Of a stretch of 64,000 nucleotides of DNA, positions 43,685 through 52,166 are shown in pieces. Positions within the stretch are counted from its first letter, which is position 1; the number at the start of each line of letters is the position of its first letter. Made by a program: the position numbers and the translations under genes. Source of the DNA: Streptomyces sp. DH24 (lineage in GTDB: Bacteria; Actinomycetota; Actinomycetes; Streptomycetales; Streptomycetaceae); the NCBI RefSeq assembly GCF_029813775.1, contig NZ_JARVKW010000006.1, forward strand, positions 1-64,000, written 5' to 3'. The notes below the pieces were generated by a model. It was not told where the DNA came from, did no database searches, and saw nothing but the letters and a program-made list of their open reading frames with translations.

Positions 43685-44320
43685 TTACGCCGGTGTCCTG
43701 TTCGTGGCGCGGCGCCCCGTTGCCGCCGTCGCCAGGCGGGTCAGCGCCTCGTTGCGGTCGCAGGCGTGTGCGCCGAGGGCCGTCTGGCGGGCGACGATCG
43801 TGCGCTCCAGGCGCATCAGGCGCCAGCCTCGGCGGAGCAGGAAGGGGACCGACTTGCGGCCCTCGCGCAGATCCCGCAGGAACCGGCGCCGGAACGTCCG
43901 CACCGGGCCCCGGCTCAGACACAGCGCGTCCGCCAGCACGCCCAGTTCCCGGCAGCGTGTCACGATCTCCGCCGCGAAGACGCCCTCCGCGATGAACAGC
44001 GGCGTGCGGCCGATGTCGACCGTCTCCTCGCCGGTGCGCGCGCTGAGCGCGAGGTCGTACGCCGGGACACTCGTACGTCCCGTGCGGCACAGCTCCTCGA
44101 TCGCGGCGACGGCCGTGTCCGCGTCCCACGAGTCCGGGTGGTCCCAGTCGATGTCGGAACTCCCGGCGACCAGCGGCAGCGTGGGGTCGTCGCCCTCCTT
44201 GTAGAAGTCGTCGAGCCGCAGCACCGGGAGACCGGAGCGGGCGGCGACCAGGGACTTGCCGGAACCGGAAGGGCCGCAGAGCAGCACGACTCGCGCAGGT
44301 ATGTGCGGATGAGGGCTCAC
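43685..44320 (-). CDS. Uridine kinase-like P-loop protein
   Basis: About 211 aa. Walker A is LLCGPSGSGKS near the N-terminus, followed by VLRLDDFYKEGDDPTLP and IDWDHPDSWDADTA, typical of the uridine kinase/phosphoribulokinase fold, and LFIAEGVFAAEIV. The substrate-binding C-terminal part diverges from true Udk, so the phosphate acceptor is uncertain. GTG at 44320 is chosen just before the P-loop strand; no strong ribosome site. Confidence 0.82.
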   Translation of the reverse strand: MSPHPHIPARVVLLCGPSGSGKSLVAARSGLPVLRLDDFYKEGDDPTLPLVAGSSDIDWDHPDSWDADTAVAAIEELCRTGRTSVPAYDLALSARTGEETVDIGRTPLFIAEGVFAAEIVTRCRELGVLADALCLSRGPVRTFRRRFLRDLREGRKSVPFLLRRGWRLMRLERTIVARQTALGAHACDRNEALTRLATAATGRRATNRTPA

Positions 44321-44460
44321 GGGACACCAGTGTGAGGCATTCCCGCGCTCTCCAACGACCCCGCGGGTCGGCTTTGAAGCGTGCGTCACACCTCAATTAC
44401 CCTTCGTGTCTGTCCCATTACCGGGAGCAGCTGAGAACGCAAGCAGAGGTGGCAGCAGAG

Positions 44461-44867
44461 ATGGCCCGACACACGTCCCCCCGGAACACCACGGCACAGC
44501 GCGCCCTGGTCGCCCTCGCGACCGCGGGAGTCGCCCTGGGCGCAGGTGCGGCGACGGCCTCCGCGGCGGACGCCGGGTCCGCCTCGACGTGGTGCGCACC
44601 CGGCCGACCTCGCTCGGCGACATCGACCCGCAGGCCGGCCTCCAGGCGGCCAGCGGCACCCTGGCGTACGTCACCGGGCCGATCGCCGGGCTGAAGCCCA
44701 ACCCGCTCGCCGGCACCGGCGTCGACCCGCTCGACAACGGCGTCGGCACCCAGCTCGCCGACTTCCAGCCGCTGACCTCGACGGCCCTGACCGGGCCGGT
44801 CGCGCAGGCCCCGTCCATCGACAGCGTCCCGGCGGTCGGGCAGGTGACGGGACTGCTGGGCGGCTGA
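44461..44867 (+). pseudogene. Frameshifted small secreted protein gene
   Basis: ATG at 44461 opens a Sec signal peptide (MARHTSPRNTTAQRALVALATAGVALGAGAATASA) and then AADAGS. From about 44590 the coding signal moves to another frame that gives LDVVRTRPTSLGDIDPQAG, LAYVTGPIAGLKPNPLAGTG and ends GQVTGLLGG at 44867. Adding one C in TCCGCCTCGAC (about 44578-44588) restores a single 135-residue frame with G/C third positions. It is either a recent one-base deletion or a sequencing error. It resembles the secreted protein at 37128 in type. Confidence 0.75.
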
Positions 44868-44881
44868 GCCGCGCGTACGGC

Positions 44882-44925
44882 GAAGAGCCGCGCCTTCCCC
44901 GGACGGAGGGAAGGCGCGGCTCTTC
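44882..44925. terminator. Bidirectional terminator between convergent genes
   Basis: Perfect 18-bp stem (44882-44899 with 44908-44925), 8-nt loop, between the frameshifted gene and the short aldehyde dehydrogenase gene. Confidence 0.85.
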
Positions 44926-45006
44926 AGCTGTGCGGAGGGCCGCTCGCGGCGGGCGGCTGCGGGAGCCCGCCGTCAACGGCGCGGTCCATCGGTACGACCG
45001 AGTACG

Positions 45007-45918
45007 TCAGTACGACGAGCCGGAGGCGCCCAGGGAACCGGTCGGGTGCCAGACCGTCTTCGTCTCCAGGAACGCCGTCATCCGCTCGATGCCCGGCGTC
45101 GCCGCCCAGTCCACGTTGTCCACAGGCTGTGGACGAAGGACGCGCTTGAGGTTGTCCGCCGCCGCGATCTCCAGCTCCTTCGCCAGGACCTCGTCGGCGC
45201 CGGCGAGGTCGATCGCGTTGACGTCCTGGTGCGCGGCGAGCGGCGCGGCGATCTCCGCCGTACGGCCGGACAGGACGTTGACCACGCCGCCCGGGACGTC
45301 CGAGGTGGCCAGCACCTCGGCCAGCGACAGGGCCGGGAGCGGGGACTTCTCGCTCGCCACCACGACCGCCGTGTTGCCGGTCGCGATCACCGGGGCGAGA
45401 ACCGAAACGAGGCCCAGAAACGATGACTCCTGTGGGGCCAGTACGGCCACCACGCCAGTCGGTTCGGGGGAGGAAAGGTTGAAGAACGGTCCCGCCACCG
45501 GGTTCCCGCCGCCCACCACCTGGGCGATCTTGTCGGTCCAGCCCGCGTACCAGACCCACCGGTCGATCGTCGCGTCCACCTGCGCGGCGGCCTTCGCCTT
45601 CGACAGACCCTCGGCGTCGGCGACCTCGCGCACGAACTGGTCCCGGCGGCCCTCCAGCATCTCCGCGACGCGGTACAGGACCTGTCCGCGGTTGTACGCC
45701 GTCGCGCCGGACCAGGCGCCGAACGCCTTGCGGGCGGCGACCACGGCGTCACGGGCGTCCTTGCGGGAGGACAGGGGTGCGTTCGCCAGCCAGTTGCCCT
45801 TGGAGTCGGTCACCTCGTACACCCGGCCGCTCTCGGAACGCGGGAACTTCCCGCCCACGTACAGCTTGTATGTCTTGAAGACCGACAGTCGCTGTTCGGT
45901 CTTTTCCTTCTCAGACAT
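45007..45918 (-). CDS. Short aldehyde dehydrogenase-family protein lacking the catalytic Cys region
   Basis: 303 aa. The N-terminal NAD-binding part of an ALDH is present (YKLYVGGKFPRSESGRVYEV, DAVVAARKAFGAWSGATAYNRGQVLYRVAEML, VAVLAPQESSFLGLVSVLAPVIATGNTAVVVASE). The sequence then ends near where a full ALDH would begin its catalytic domain; no GQxC motif remains. It starts 8 bp inside the full-length ALDH gene, so both are made together. Likely a non-catalytic partner or an alternative enzyme; the conserved pairing is inferred to be functional, not decay, as the frame and codon bias are intact. Confidence 0.85.
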   Translation of the reverse strand: MSEKEKTEQRLSVFKTYKLYVGGKFPRSESGRVYEVTDSKGNWLANAPLSSRKDARDAVVAARKAFGAWSGATAYNRGQVLYRVAEMLEGRRDQFVREVADAEGLSKAKAAAQVDATIDRWVWYAGWTDKIAQVVGGGNPVAGPFFNLSSPEPTGVVAVLAPQESSFLGLVSVLAPVIATGNTAVVVASEKSPLPALSLAEVLATSDVPGGVVNVLSGRTAEIAAPLAAHQDVNAIDLAGADEVLAKELEIAAADNLKRVLRPQPVDNVDWAATPGIERMTAFLETKTVWHPTGSLGASGSSY

Positions 45919-47353
45919 CGAGGTACGCCTCCAGGCCGTGGCGGCCGCCCTCGCGGCCGAAGCCCGACTCCTTGTAACCGCCGAACGGCGAGGTCGGGTC
46001 GAACTTGTTGAACGTGTTGGACCAGACGACGCCCGCACGGAGCTTGTTCGCCACGGCCAGGATCCGGGAGCCCTTCTCCGTCCAGATGCCGGCGGACAGG
46101 CCGTACGGGGTGTTGTTGGCCTTGGCGACGGCCTCGTCCGGGGTACGGAAGGTGAGGACCGACAGGACCGGGCCGAAGATCTCGTCGCGGGCGATGGTGT
46201 GCGCCTGCGTGACGTTGGTGAAGAGCGTCGGGGCGAACCAGTAGCCGGACGACGGCAGCTCACAGGCCGGGGACCAGCGCTCGGCGCCCTCCGACTCGCC
46301 CTGGTCGGCGAGGGAGGTGATCCGGGCCAGCTGCTCGGCGGAGTTGATCGCGCCGATGTCCGTGTTCTTGTCGAGCGGGTCGCCCAGGCGAAGCGTCGAC
46401 AGGCGGCGCTTGAGCGCGTCCAGCAGCTCGCCTTGGACGGACTCCTGGACCAGCAGGCGGGAGCCCGCACAGCAGACCTGGCCCTGGTTGAAGAAGATGC
46501 CGTTCACGATGCCCTCGACGGCCTGGTCGATCGGGGCGTCGTCGAAGACGATGTTGGCGCCCTTGCCGCCCAGTTCGAGCGTGAGCTTCTTGCTCGTGCC
46601 CGCGACCGTGCGCGCGATCTCCTTGCCGACGGCCGTCGAACCGGTGAACGCGACCTTGTTCACGTCCGGGTGGGCGACCAGCGCCGCGCCCGCGTCGCCG
46701 TAGCCCGGAAGGATGTTGACGACACCCTTCGGCAGGCCCGCCTGGCGGCAGATGTCCGCGAAGAACAGCGCGGACAGGGGGGTGGTCTCCGCGGGCTTCA
46801 GGACGACCGTGTTGCCCGTCGCCAGCGCCGGGGCGATCTTCCACGCCAGCATCAGCAGGGGGAAGTTCCAGGGGATGACCTGGCCGGCCACGCCCAGCGG
46901 GCGCGGGTCCGGACCGAAGCCCGCGTGGCCGAGCTTGTCCGCCCAGCCCGCGTAGTAGAAGAAGTGCGCCGCGACCAGGGGCAGGTCGGCGTCCCTCGTC
47001 TCCCTGATCGGCTTGCCGTTGTCCAGGGTCTCCAGGACGGCCAGTTCGCGGCTGCGTTCCTGGATGATGCGGGCGATGCGGAAGAGATACTTCGCGCGCT
47101 CCGAGCCGGGAAGCGCGGACCACTTCTCGAAGGCCTTGCGGGCGGCCTTCACGGCTCGCTCGACATCGGCCTCACCGGCCTGCGCGACCTCGGCGAGGAC
47201 TTCCTCGGTAGACGGCGAGACGGTCTTGAAGACCCTGCCGTCGGCCGCCTCGGTGAACTCGCCGTCGATGAACAGGCCGTACGAGGGCGCGAGCTCGACG
47301 ATCGCGCGGGACTCCGGCGCCGGTGCGTACTCGAAGGGGGATGCGGATGCCAT
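45911..47353 (-). CDS. Aldehyde dehydrogenase
   Basis: 480 aa. It has GQVIPWNFPLLMLAWKIAPALATGNTVVLKPAE, FTGSTAVGKEI (NAD binding), LELGGKGANIV (general-base Glu) and NQGQVCCAGSR (catalytic Cys). It lies 5 bp after deoC on the same strand, so it probably oxidises the acetaldehyde released by deoxyribose-phosphate aldolase. The start codon is followed by a 25-residue extension. Overlaps the next gene by 8 bp. Confidence 0.93.
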   Translation of the reverse strand: MASASPFEYAPAPESRAIVELAPSYGLFIDGEFTEAADGRVFKTVSPSTEEVLAEVAQAGEADVERAVKAARKAFEKWSALPGSERAKYLFRIARIIQERSRELAVLETLDNGKPIRETRDADLPLVAAHFFYYAGWADKLGHAGFGPDPRPLGVAGQVIPWNFPLLMLAWKIAPALATGNTVVLKPAETTPLSALFFADICRQAGLPKGVVNILPGYGDAGAALVAHPDVNKVAFTGSTAVGKEIARTVAGTSKKLTLELGGKGANIVFDDAPIDQAVEGIVNGIFFNQGQVCCAGSRLLVQESVQGELLDALKRRLSTLRLGDPLDKNTDIGAINSAEQLARITSLADQGESEGAERWSPACELPSSGYWFAPTLFTNVTQAHTIARDEIFGPVLSVLTFRTPDEAVAKANNTPYGLSAGIWTEKGSRILAVANKLRAGVVWSNTFNKFDPTSPFGGYKESGFGREGGRHGLEAYLDV

Positions 47354-47358
47354 GGTGA

Positions 47359-48321
47359 TCAGTCCACCGTCACGTAGTCGGGGCCGGAGTAGCGGCCGGT
47401 GGCCAGCTTCTGACGCTGCATCAGCAGATCGTTCAGCAGCGAGGAGGCGCCGAAGCGGAACCAGTGGTTGTCCAGCCAGTCCGGCCCGGCGGTCTCGTTC
47501 ACCAGGACCAGGAACTTGATCGCGTCCTTGCTGGTGCGGATGCCGCCGGCCGGCTTCACACCGACCTGGACACCGGTCTGCGCGCGGAAGTCCCGGACGG
47601 CCTCCAGCATGAGGAGGGTGTTCGCCGGGGTCGCGTTCACGGCGACCTTGCCCGTCGACGTCTTGATGAAGTCCGCCCCGGCGAGCATGCCGAGCCAGCT
47701 GGCGCGGCGGATGTTGTCGTACGTCGACAGCTCGCCCGTCTCGAAGATGACCTTCAGACGCGCGCTCGCGCCGCAGGTCTCCTTCACGGCGGCGATCTCG
47801 TCGTACACCTTCATGTACTGCCCCGCGAGGAACGCCCCGCGGTCGATGACCATGTCGATCTCGTCGGCGCCCGCGGCGACGGCCTCCCGCACGTCCGCCA
47901 GCTTCACGGCGAGCGGTGCGCGGCCCGCCGGGAAGGCGGTGGCGACCGAGGCGACCTTCACGGAGGAACCGGCGACGGCCTCCTTGGCGGTGGCCACCAT
48001 GTCGGGATAGACGCAGACCGCGGCCGTGGCGGGGGTCGTGCGGTCGGTCGGGTCGGGGCGGACCGCCTTCGCGCCGAGCGCCCGGACCTTGCCCGGGGTG
48101 TCCGCGCCTTCCAGCGTCGTCAGGTCGACCATCGAGATGGCGAGGTCGATGGCGTACGCCTTGGCGGTCGTCTTGATGGAACGGGTGCCGAGCGAGGCGG
48201 CACGCGCCTCCAGGCCGACCGCGTCGACGCCGGGCAGCCCGTGGAGGAAGCGGCGCAGCGTGCTGTCGGACGCGGTGACGTCCGGGAGGGCACGTGCGGC
48301 GGTGGGTGCATTGGTGGGCAT
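47359..48321 (-). CDS. deoC: Deoxyribose-phosphate aldolase
   Basis: 320 aa, long form of the class I aldolase. ADFIKTSTGKVAVNATP holds the Schiff-base Lys and VGVKPAGGIRTSKDAI the second Lys; EIDMVIDRGAFLAG supplies the Asp. It splits 2-deoxyribose-5-phosphate to acetaldehyde and glyceraldehyde-3-phosphate. An operator copy ends 20 bp before the start. First gene of the deoC-ALDH-ALDH unit. Confidence 0.95.
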   Translation of the reverse strand: MPTNAPTAARALPDVTASDSTLRRFLHGLPGVDAVGLEARAASLGTRSIKTTAKAYAIDLAISMVDLTTLEGADTPGKVRALGAKAVRPDPTDRTTPATAAVCVYPDMVATAKEAVAGSSVKVASVATAFPAGRAPLAVKLADVREAVAAGADEIDMVIDRGAFLAGQYMKVYDEIAAVKETCGASARLKVIFETGELSTYDNIRRASWLGMLAGADFIKTSTGKVAVNATPANTLLMLEAVRDFRAQTGVQVGVKPAGGIRTSKDAIKFLVLVNETAGPDWLDNHWFRFGASSLLNDLLMQRQKLATGRYSGPDYVTVD

Positions 48322-48340
48322 GGTCACCAGACGAGCATAT

Positions 48341-48352
48341 CTACGCGCGTAG
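48341..48352. promoter_or_regulatory. Nucleoside-regulon operator, copy 5 (CTACGCGCGTAG)
   Basis: Perfect 12-bp palindrome 20 bp before the deoC start codon. Confidence 0.85.
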
Positions 48353-48556
48353 CGGCTGTACAGGGCCCGGCTGCAATCCCCGGGACGAAACAGGGCGGCG
48401 ATCGGAGGAGCGGGTGGGGCAGGTGGAGCTGGTGGAGCAGGTGGAGTGGGTGATGGGGCGCGGAGGGCGGGCTGAGAGGGTGTCGCTACCCGGACCCAAG
48501 GGGCGAGGCGTGGTGCGGGTCCCGGGGTGGATCGTGCGTCGGGCAGAATCTGCTGC

Positions 48557-49195
48557 ATGACGACCCCCGAGCCCTCAGAGCCTCAGCCTTCGGAAGCCTC
48601 GGAACCCGCGCCCCAGGACCGGGTGCACCGGTCCTCCGCGGCCATCGTGGGCGGTGTGCTGCTGCTGGCCATCGCCGGGTGGCTCGGTATCGACGCGATG
48701 ATCTACGGGGAGGGGCGCACGCCCTGGCTGGCCCTCGCCACGCTGCTTCTCGTCGTGCCGCTGGTCGTCGCCTTCACCCTGCGCCCCGCCGTCCAGGTGA
48801 ACGACGACCGGCTGCGCGTACGGAACCCCTTCCGCGTCGTCGTGCTGCCCTGGGGCCAGGTCGGGTCGCTGCGGTCCGGGTACTCCAACGAGGTCGTCGA
48901 CCGTACCGGCGCCAAGTACCAGCTGTGGGCCATTCCGGTCTCCCTGCGGGCCCGGAAGCGGGCGGCACGGCGTGAGATGCGGGCCGCGGCGGAGGCCGCC
49001 CGGGGCGCGGGTGCTTCGCAGGCGCCCGTGCGGGCCGAGACCGACCGGATCATGGACGAGCTGCGTGAGCGCCAGGAGGCTCGGGCCGAGGCCCCGAGCG
49101 CGCAGGGGGAGGTCACGGTGCGGTGGGCGTACGAGGTCCTGGCGCCCGCGGTCGCGGGAGGCGTGCTGTTGGCGGTTCTGGTCGGGCTCGGCTGA
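48557..49195 (+). CDS. PH-domain-containing membrane protein
   Basis: 212 aa. Two helices (about 29-75), then a bacterial PH (bPH_6-like) segment VQVNDDRLRVRNPFRVVVLPWGQVGSLRSGYSNEVVDRTGAKYQLWAIPVSL, a charged coiled segment (RKRAARREMRAAAEAARG...) and a C-terminal helix. Role unknown. Divergent from deoC, converging on the mutase gene. Confidence 0.85.
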   Translation: MTTPEPSEPQPSEASEPAPQDRVHRSSAAIVGGVLLLAIAGWLGIDAMIYGEGRTPWLALATLLLVVPLVVAFTLRPAVQVNDDRLRVRNPFRVVVLPWGQVGSLRSGYSNEVVDRTGAKYQLWAIPVSLRARKRAARREMRAAAEAARGAGASQAPVRAETDRIMDELRERQEARAEAPSAQGEVTVRWAYEVLAPAVAGGVLLAVLVGLG

Positions 49196-49213
49196 GGAGC
49201 GCGGCCGGACGGC

Positions 49214-49240
49214 CCGCCCGGTCGTGGGACGACCGGGCGG
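49214..49240. terminator. Bidirectional terminator
   Basis: Perfect 12-bp stem (49214-49225 with 49229-49240) and GGG loop between convergent genes. Confidence 0.8.
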
Positions 49241-49269
49241 CAGTCCGCTGAGCCCGTAGCCAGGGGGAA

Positions 49270-50913
49270 CTAGGGGGACTGGATGCCTGCCGCCGTGGAC
49301 AGGTCCCGCTTGAGTGCCGACAGCAGGTGCGAGGCCTTCGTGCGGGCCTCCGGCAGCGTCTCGTGCGACGTCACCGGGACCACCACCTCCAGGTAGCACT
49401 TCAGCTTCGGTTCCGTGCCGCTCGGGCGGACGATGACCCGGGCGCCGTCGAGCGTGTAGCGCAGGCCGTCCGTGGGCGGGAGGCGGTCCGTGCCCCGCGT
49501 GAGGTCCTCGGAGCGCGTGATGCGCAGGCCCGCCAGCTCGGTCGGGGGCTGCTCGCGCAGGCGGCGCATCGCGGCGGCGATCACCGAGAGGTCCTCCACG
49601 CGGACCGACAGCTGGTCGGTGGCGTGCAGGCCGTGCTCCACGGCGAGGTCGTCGAGCAGGTCGAGCAGCGTGCGGTTCTGCGACTTCAGCACGGAGGCCA
49701 GTTCAGTGATCAGGAGCGCCGCGGTGATGCCGTCCTTGTCGCGTACGCCGTCCGGGTCCACGCAGTAGCCGAGGGCCTCCTCGTAGCCGTAGCGCAGGCC
49801 TTCGACGCGGGCGATCCACTTGAAGCCGGTGAGGGTCTCCTCGTGGGGCAGACCGGCCTTTTCGGCGATGCGGCCGAGGAGGGACGAGGAGACGATCGAC
49901 TCCGCGAAGGTCCCCTGCGCTCCTCGGGAGACCAGATGGGCGGCGAGGAGGGCGCCCACCTCGTCGCCCCGGAGCATGCGCCAGTCGCCGTCGGCCGTGG
50001 GCACCGCCACCGCGCAGCGGTCCGCGTCCGGGTCGTTGGCGATGATCAGATCCGGGTGCACCTCGCGGGCCTTCGCGAAGGCGAGGTCCATCGCGCCGGG
50101 CTCCTCCGGATTGGGGAAGGCGACGGTCGGGAATTCCGGGTCGGGTTCGGCCTGCTCGGCGACCAGGACCGGCTCCGGGAAACCCGCGCGGGCGAAGGCG
50201 GCGAGGAGGACGTCCTTGCCGACGCCGTGCATCGCCGTGTAGACGGTGCGGGCGGTGCGGGGGGTGTCCGTGCCGAGGACCGCGTCGGTGCGGGCCAGGT
50301 AGGCGTCCAGGACGGAGTCGTCCAGGGTGTCCCAGCCGGATTCGGGGCGGGGGACGTCGTCGAGGGAGCGGACGGCGTCGATCTCGGCGGCGATGCCGGT
50401 GTCGGCCGGGGGCACGATCTGGGAGCCGTCGCCGAGGTAGACCTTGTAGCCGTTGTCGCGGGGCGGGTTGTGGCTGGCGGTGACCTCCACGCCGGCGACC
50501 GCGCCGAGATGCCTTGTCGCGTAGGCGAGAACGGGCGTGGGCAGGGGGCGCGGGAGGACGGCGGCGCGGAGGCCGGCGCCGGTCATGACGGCGGCGGTGT
50601 CGCGGGCGAAGTCGGCCGACTTGTGGCGGGCGTCGTAGCCGATGACGACGAGTTTGCCGGTGTGGCCGTTCTTCTTGAGGTACGCGGCGAGACCCGCGGC
50701 GGCGCGGATGACGACGGAGCGGTTCATGCGCATGGGGCCGGCGCCGAGTTCGCCGCGGAGGCCGGCGGTGCCGAACTGGAGGGTGCCGCCGAACCGGGCG
50801 GCGAGCTCGGTGACGTCCGCGCCGTCGATGAGGCGGGCGAGCTCCGCACGGGTTTCCGCGTCGGGGTCCTCGGCCAGCCACGCCTGGGCCCGTGCGAGGA
50901 GGTCGTCGTGCAC
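49270..50913 (-). CDS. Phosphohexomutase/phosphopentomutase (PGM/PMM family)
   Basis: 547 aa. QFGTAGLRGELGAGPMRMN, VEVTASHNPPRDNGYKVY (phosphoserine), DPDADRCAV (metal), GEEALGY-like YGYEEALGYCVDPDGVRDKDG and the C-terminal VIVRPSGTEPKLKCYLEV are the four family motifs. Usually annotated phosphomannomutase, but the position between deoC and the purine nucleoside phosphorylase suggests it interconverts (deoxy)ribose-1- and -5-phosphate, as PGM2-type enzymes do. GTG start. Confidence 0.9.
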   Translation of the reverse strand: MHDDLLARAQAWLAEDPDAETRAELARLIDGADVTELAARFGGTLQFGTAGLRGELGAGPMRMNRSVVIRAAAGLAAYLKKNGHTGKLVVIGYDARHKSADFARDTAAVMTGAGLRAAVLPRPLPTPVLAYATRHLGAVAGVEVTASHNPPRDNGYKVYLGDGSQIVPPADTGIAAEIDAVRSLDDVPRPESGWDTLDDSVLDAYLARTDAVLGTDTPRTARTVYTAMHGVGKDVLLAAFARAGFPEPVLVAEQAEPDPEFPTVAFPNPEEPGAMDLAFAKAREVHPDLIIANDPDADRCAVAVPTADGDWRMLRGDEVGALLAAHLVSRGAQGTFAESIVSSSLLGRIAEKAGLPHEETLTGFKWIARVEGLRYGYEEALGYCVDPDGVRDKDGITAALLITELASVLKSQNRTLLDLLDDLAVEHGLHATDQLSVRVEDLSVIAAAMRRLREQPPTELAGLRITRSEDLTRGTDRLPPTDGLRYTLDGARVIVRPSGTEPKLKCYLEVVVPVTSHETLPEARTKASHLLSALKRDLSTAAGIQSP

Positions 50914-51091
50914 GATGGGTCACCTCTCGTGTGTGCGTGCGGGGTGGGGGGTTGATGCGGTACGGGATGCCTGCGGGCGCCTGCGCGGCTCCGGCGGGAG
51001 TTAGCGCCGTACAACTCAGGTGCGGGGCCCGGCGCTTGGCGCTTGCAGGCAGGCAACCACACCGCCGGGAGGGCCGCCGCACTACCGGAGT

Positions 51092-51201
51092 GGGGCGTGG
51101 GTCGGGGCGAGCCCGCCGCTTGGCCGGCTACCACCCGAGGGCCACTGATGAGCCGGCCCGAGGGCGCGACCCGCGGCGGGCTCGCCCCGCACCCACGCCC
51201 C
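51092..51201 (-). terminator. Long nested inverted repeat between phosphorylase and mutase genes
   Basis: Arms at 51092-51119 and 51173-51201 pair over 28 bp with one bulged base; an inner pair GGCCGGCT/AGCCGGCC lies at 51122-51129 and 51151-51158. It occupies the 323-bp gap between the two minus-strand genes and probably terminates or attenuates readthrough. No gene is seen in the gap. Confidence 0.65.
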
Positions 51202-51236
51202 CGGCCCACCCACGGACAGAGGGCAACGGCAACGTC

Positions 51237-52061
51237 CTACAGGCGCCCCAGCACCTGGGCCAGCAGGCTGCCCATGCGGGTCGCGCTGTCGCGGCCCGCC
51301 TGGAGGACCTCCTCGTGGTTGAGGGGCTCCCCCGTCATGCCGGCCGCGAGGTTGGTCACCAGCGAGATCCCCAGAACCTCGGCCCCCGCCTCGCGCGCGG
51401 CGATCGCCTCAAGCACCGTGGACATGCCCACGAGGTCCGCCCCGATCGCCCGGGCCATGCGGATCTCGGCCGGCGTCTCGTAGTGCGGGCCGGGGAACTG
51501 GGCGTAGACGCCCTCCTCCAGCGTGGGGTCGACCTCCTTGCACAGGGCGCGCAGCCGCGGCGAGTACAGGTCGGTGAGGTCGACGAAGTTCGCGCCGACG
51601 ATCGGGGACGTCGCCGTGAGGTTGATGTGGTCGCTGATCAGGACCGGCTGGCCGGGCCGCATGCCGTCGCGGAGGCCGCCGCAGCCGTTGGTGAGGACCA
51701 TCGTCTTGGCACCGGCCGCCACGGCGGTACGGACGCCGTGCGCCACCGCGGCCACGCCCCGGCCCTCGTAGTAGTGCGTGCGGCCCAGGAAGACCAGGGC
51801 GCGCTTGGCGCCGATCCGGTAGGAGCGGATCTTGCCTCCGTGGCCCTCCACCACCGGCGGCGGGAAGCCGGGCAGCTCGGTGACCTGGAACTCGGCGTCG
51901 GGAGCGCCGAGGGCGTCGACGGCCGGGGCCCAGCCGGACCCCATCACGAGGGCGACGTCGTGGGTCTCGGCGCCGGTGAGTTCGCGCAGGCGCGCGGCGG
52001 CGGCGTCGGCGGCGGCGTGGGGGTCGCCCTGGATGTCGTCCGGAAGAAGAGATGCGTTCAC
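51237..52061 (-). CDS. Purine nucleoside phosphorylase (trimeric type)
   Basis: 274 aa. [94 protein letters not shown] and [10 protein letters not shown] match class II PNP of inosine/guanosine. It splits inosine from add into hypoxanthine and ribose-1-phosphate. GTG start, with an operator copy 25 bp upstream. Confidence 0.95.
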   Translation of the reverse strand: MNASLLPDDIQGDPHAAADAAAARLRELTGAETHDVALVMGSGWAPAVDALGAPDAEFQVTELPGFPPPVVEGHGGKIRSYRIGAKRALVFLGRTHYYEGRGVAAVAHGVRTAVAAGAKTMVLTNGCGGLRDGMRPGQPVLISDHINLTATSPIVGANFVDLTDLYSPRLRALCKEVDPTLEEGVYAQFPGPHYETPAEIRMARAIGADLVGMSTVLEAIAAREAGAEVLGISLVTNLAAGMTGEPLNHEEVLQAGRDSATRMGSLLAQVLGRL

Positions 52062-52086
52062 GCCGACGAGAGTAGCCGGTCAGGGC

Positions 52087-52098
52087 CTACGCGCGTAG
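52087..52098. promoter_or_regulatory. Nucleoside-regulon operator, copy 6 (CTACGCGCGTAG)
   Basis: Perfect 12-bp palindrome 25 bp before the phosphorylase start codon. Confidence 0.85.
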
Positions 52099-52166
52099 AT
52101 GACGGAGCTCACGGGATGGCGATCGTTGTCTTGTCGTTTCCGACGAGAGGGCGGCCGCCGACGGGG

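Noticed and set aside
35800-52098. BldD site as explanation for the TACGCGCGTA palindromes
   Set aside because: BldD sites as I recall are odd-length with a central base; these are even-length perfect palindromes restricted to nucleoside genes.
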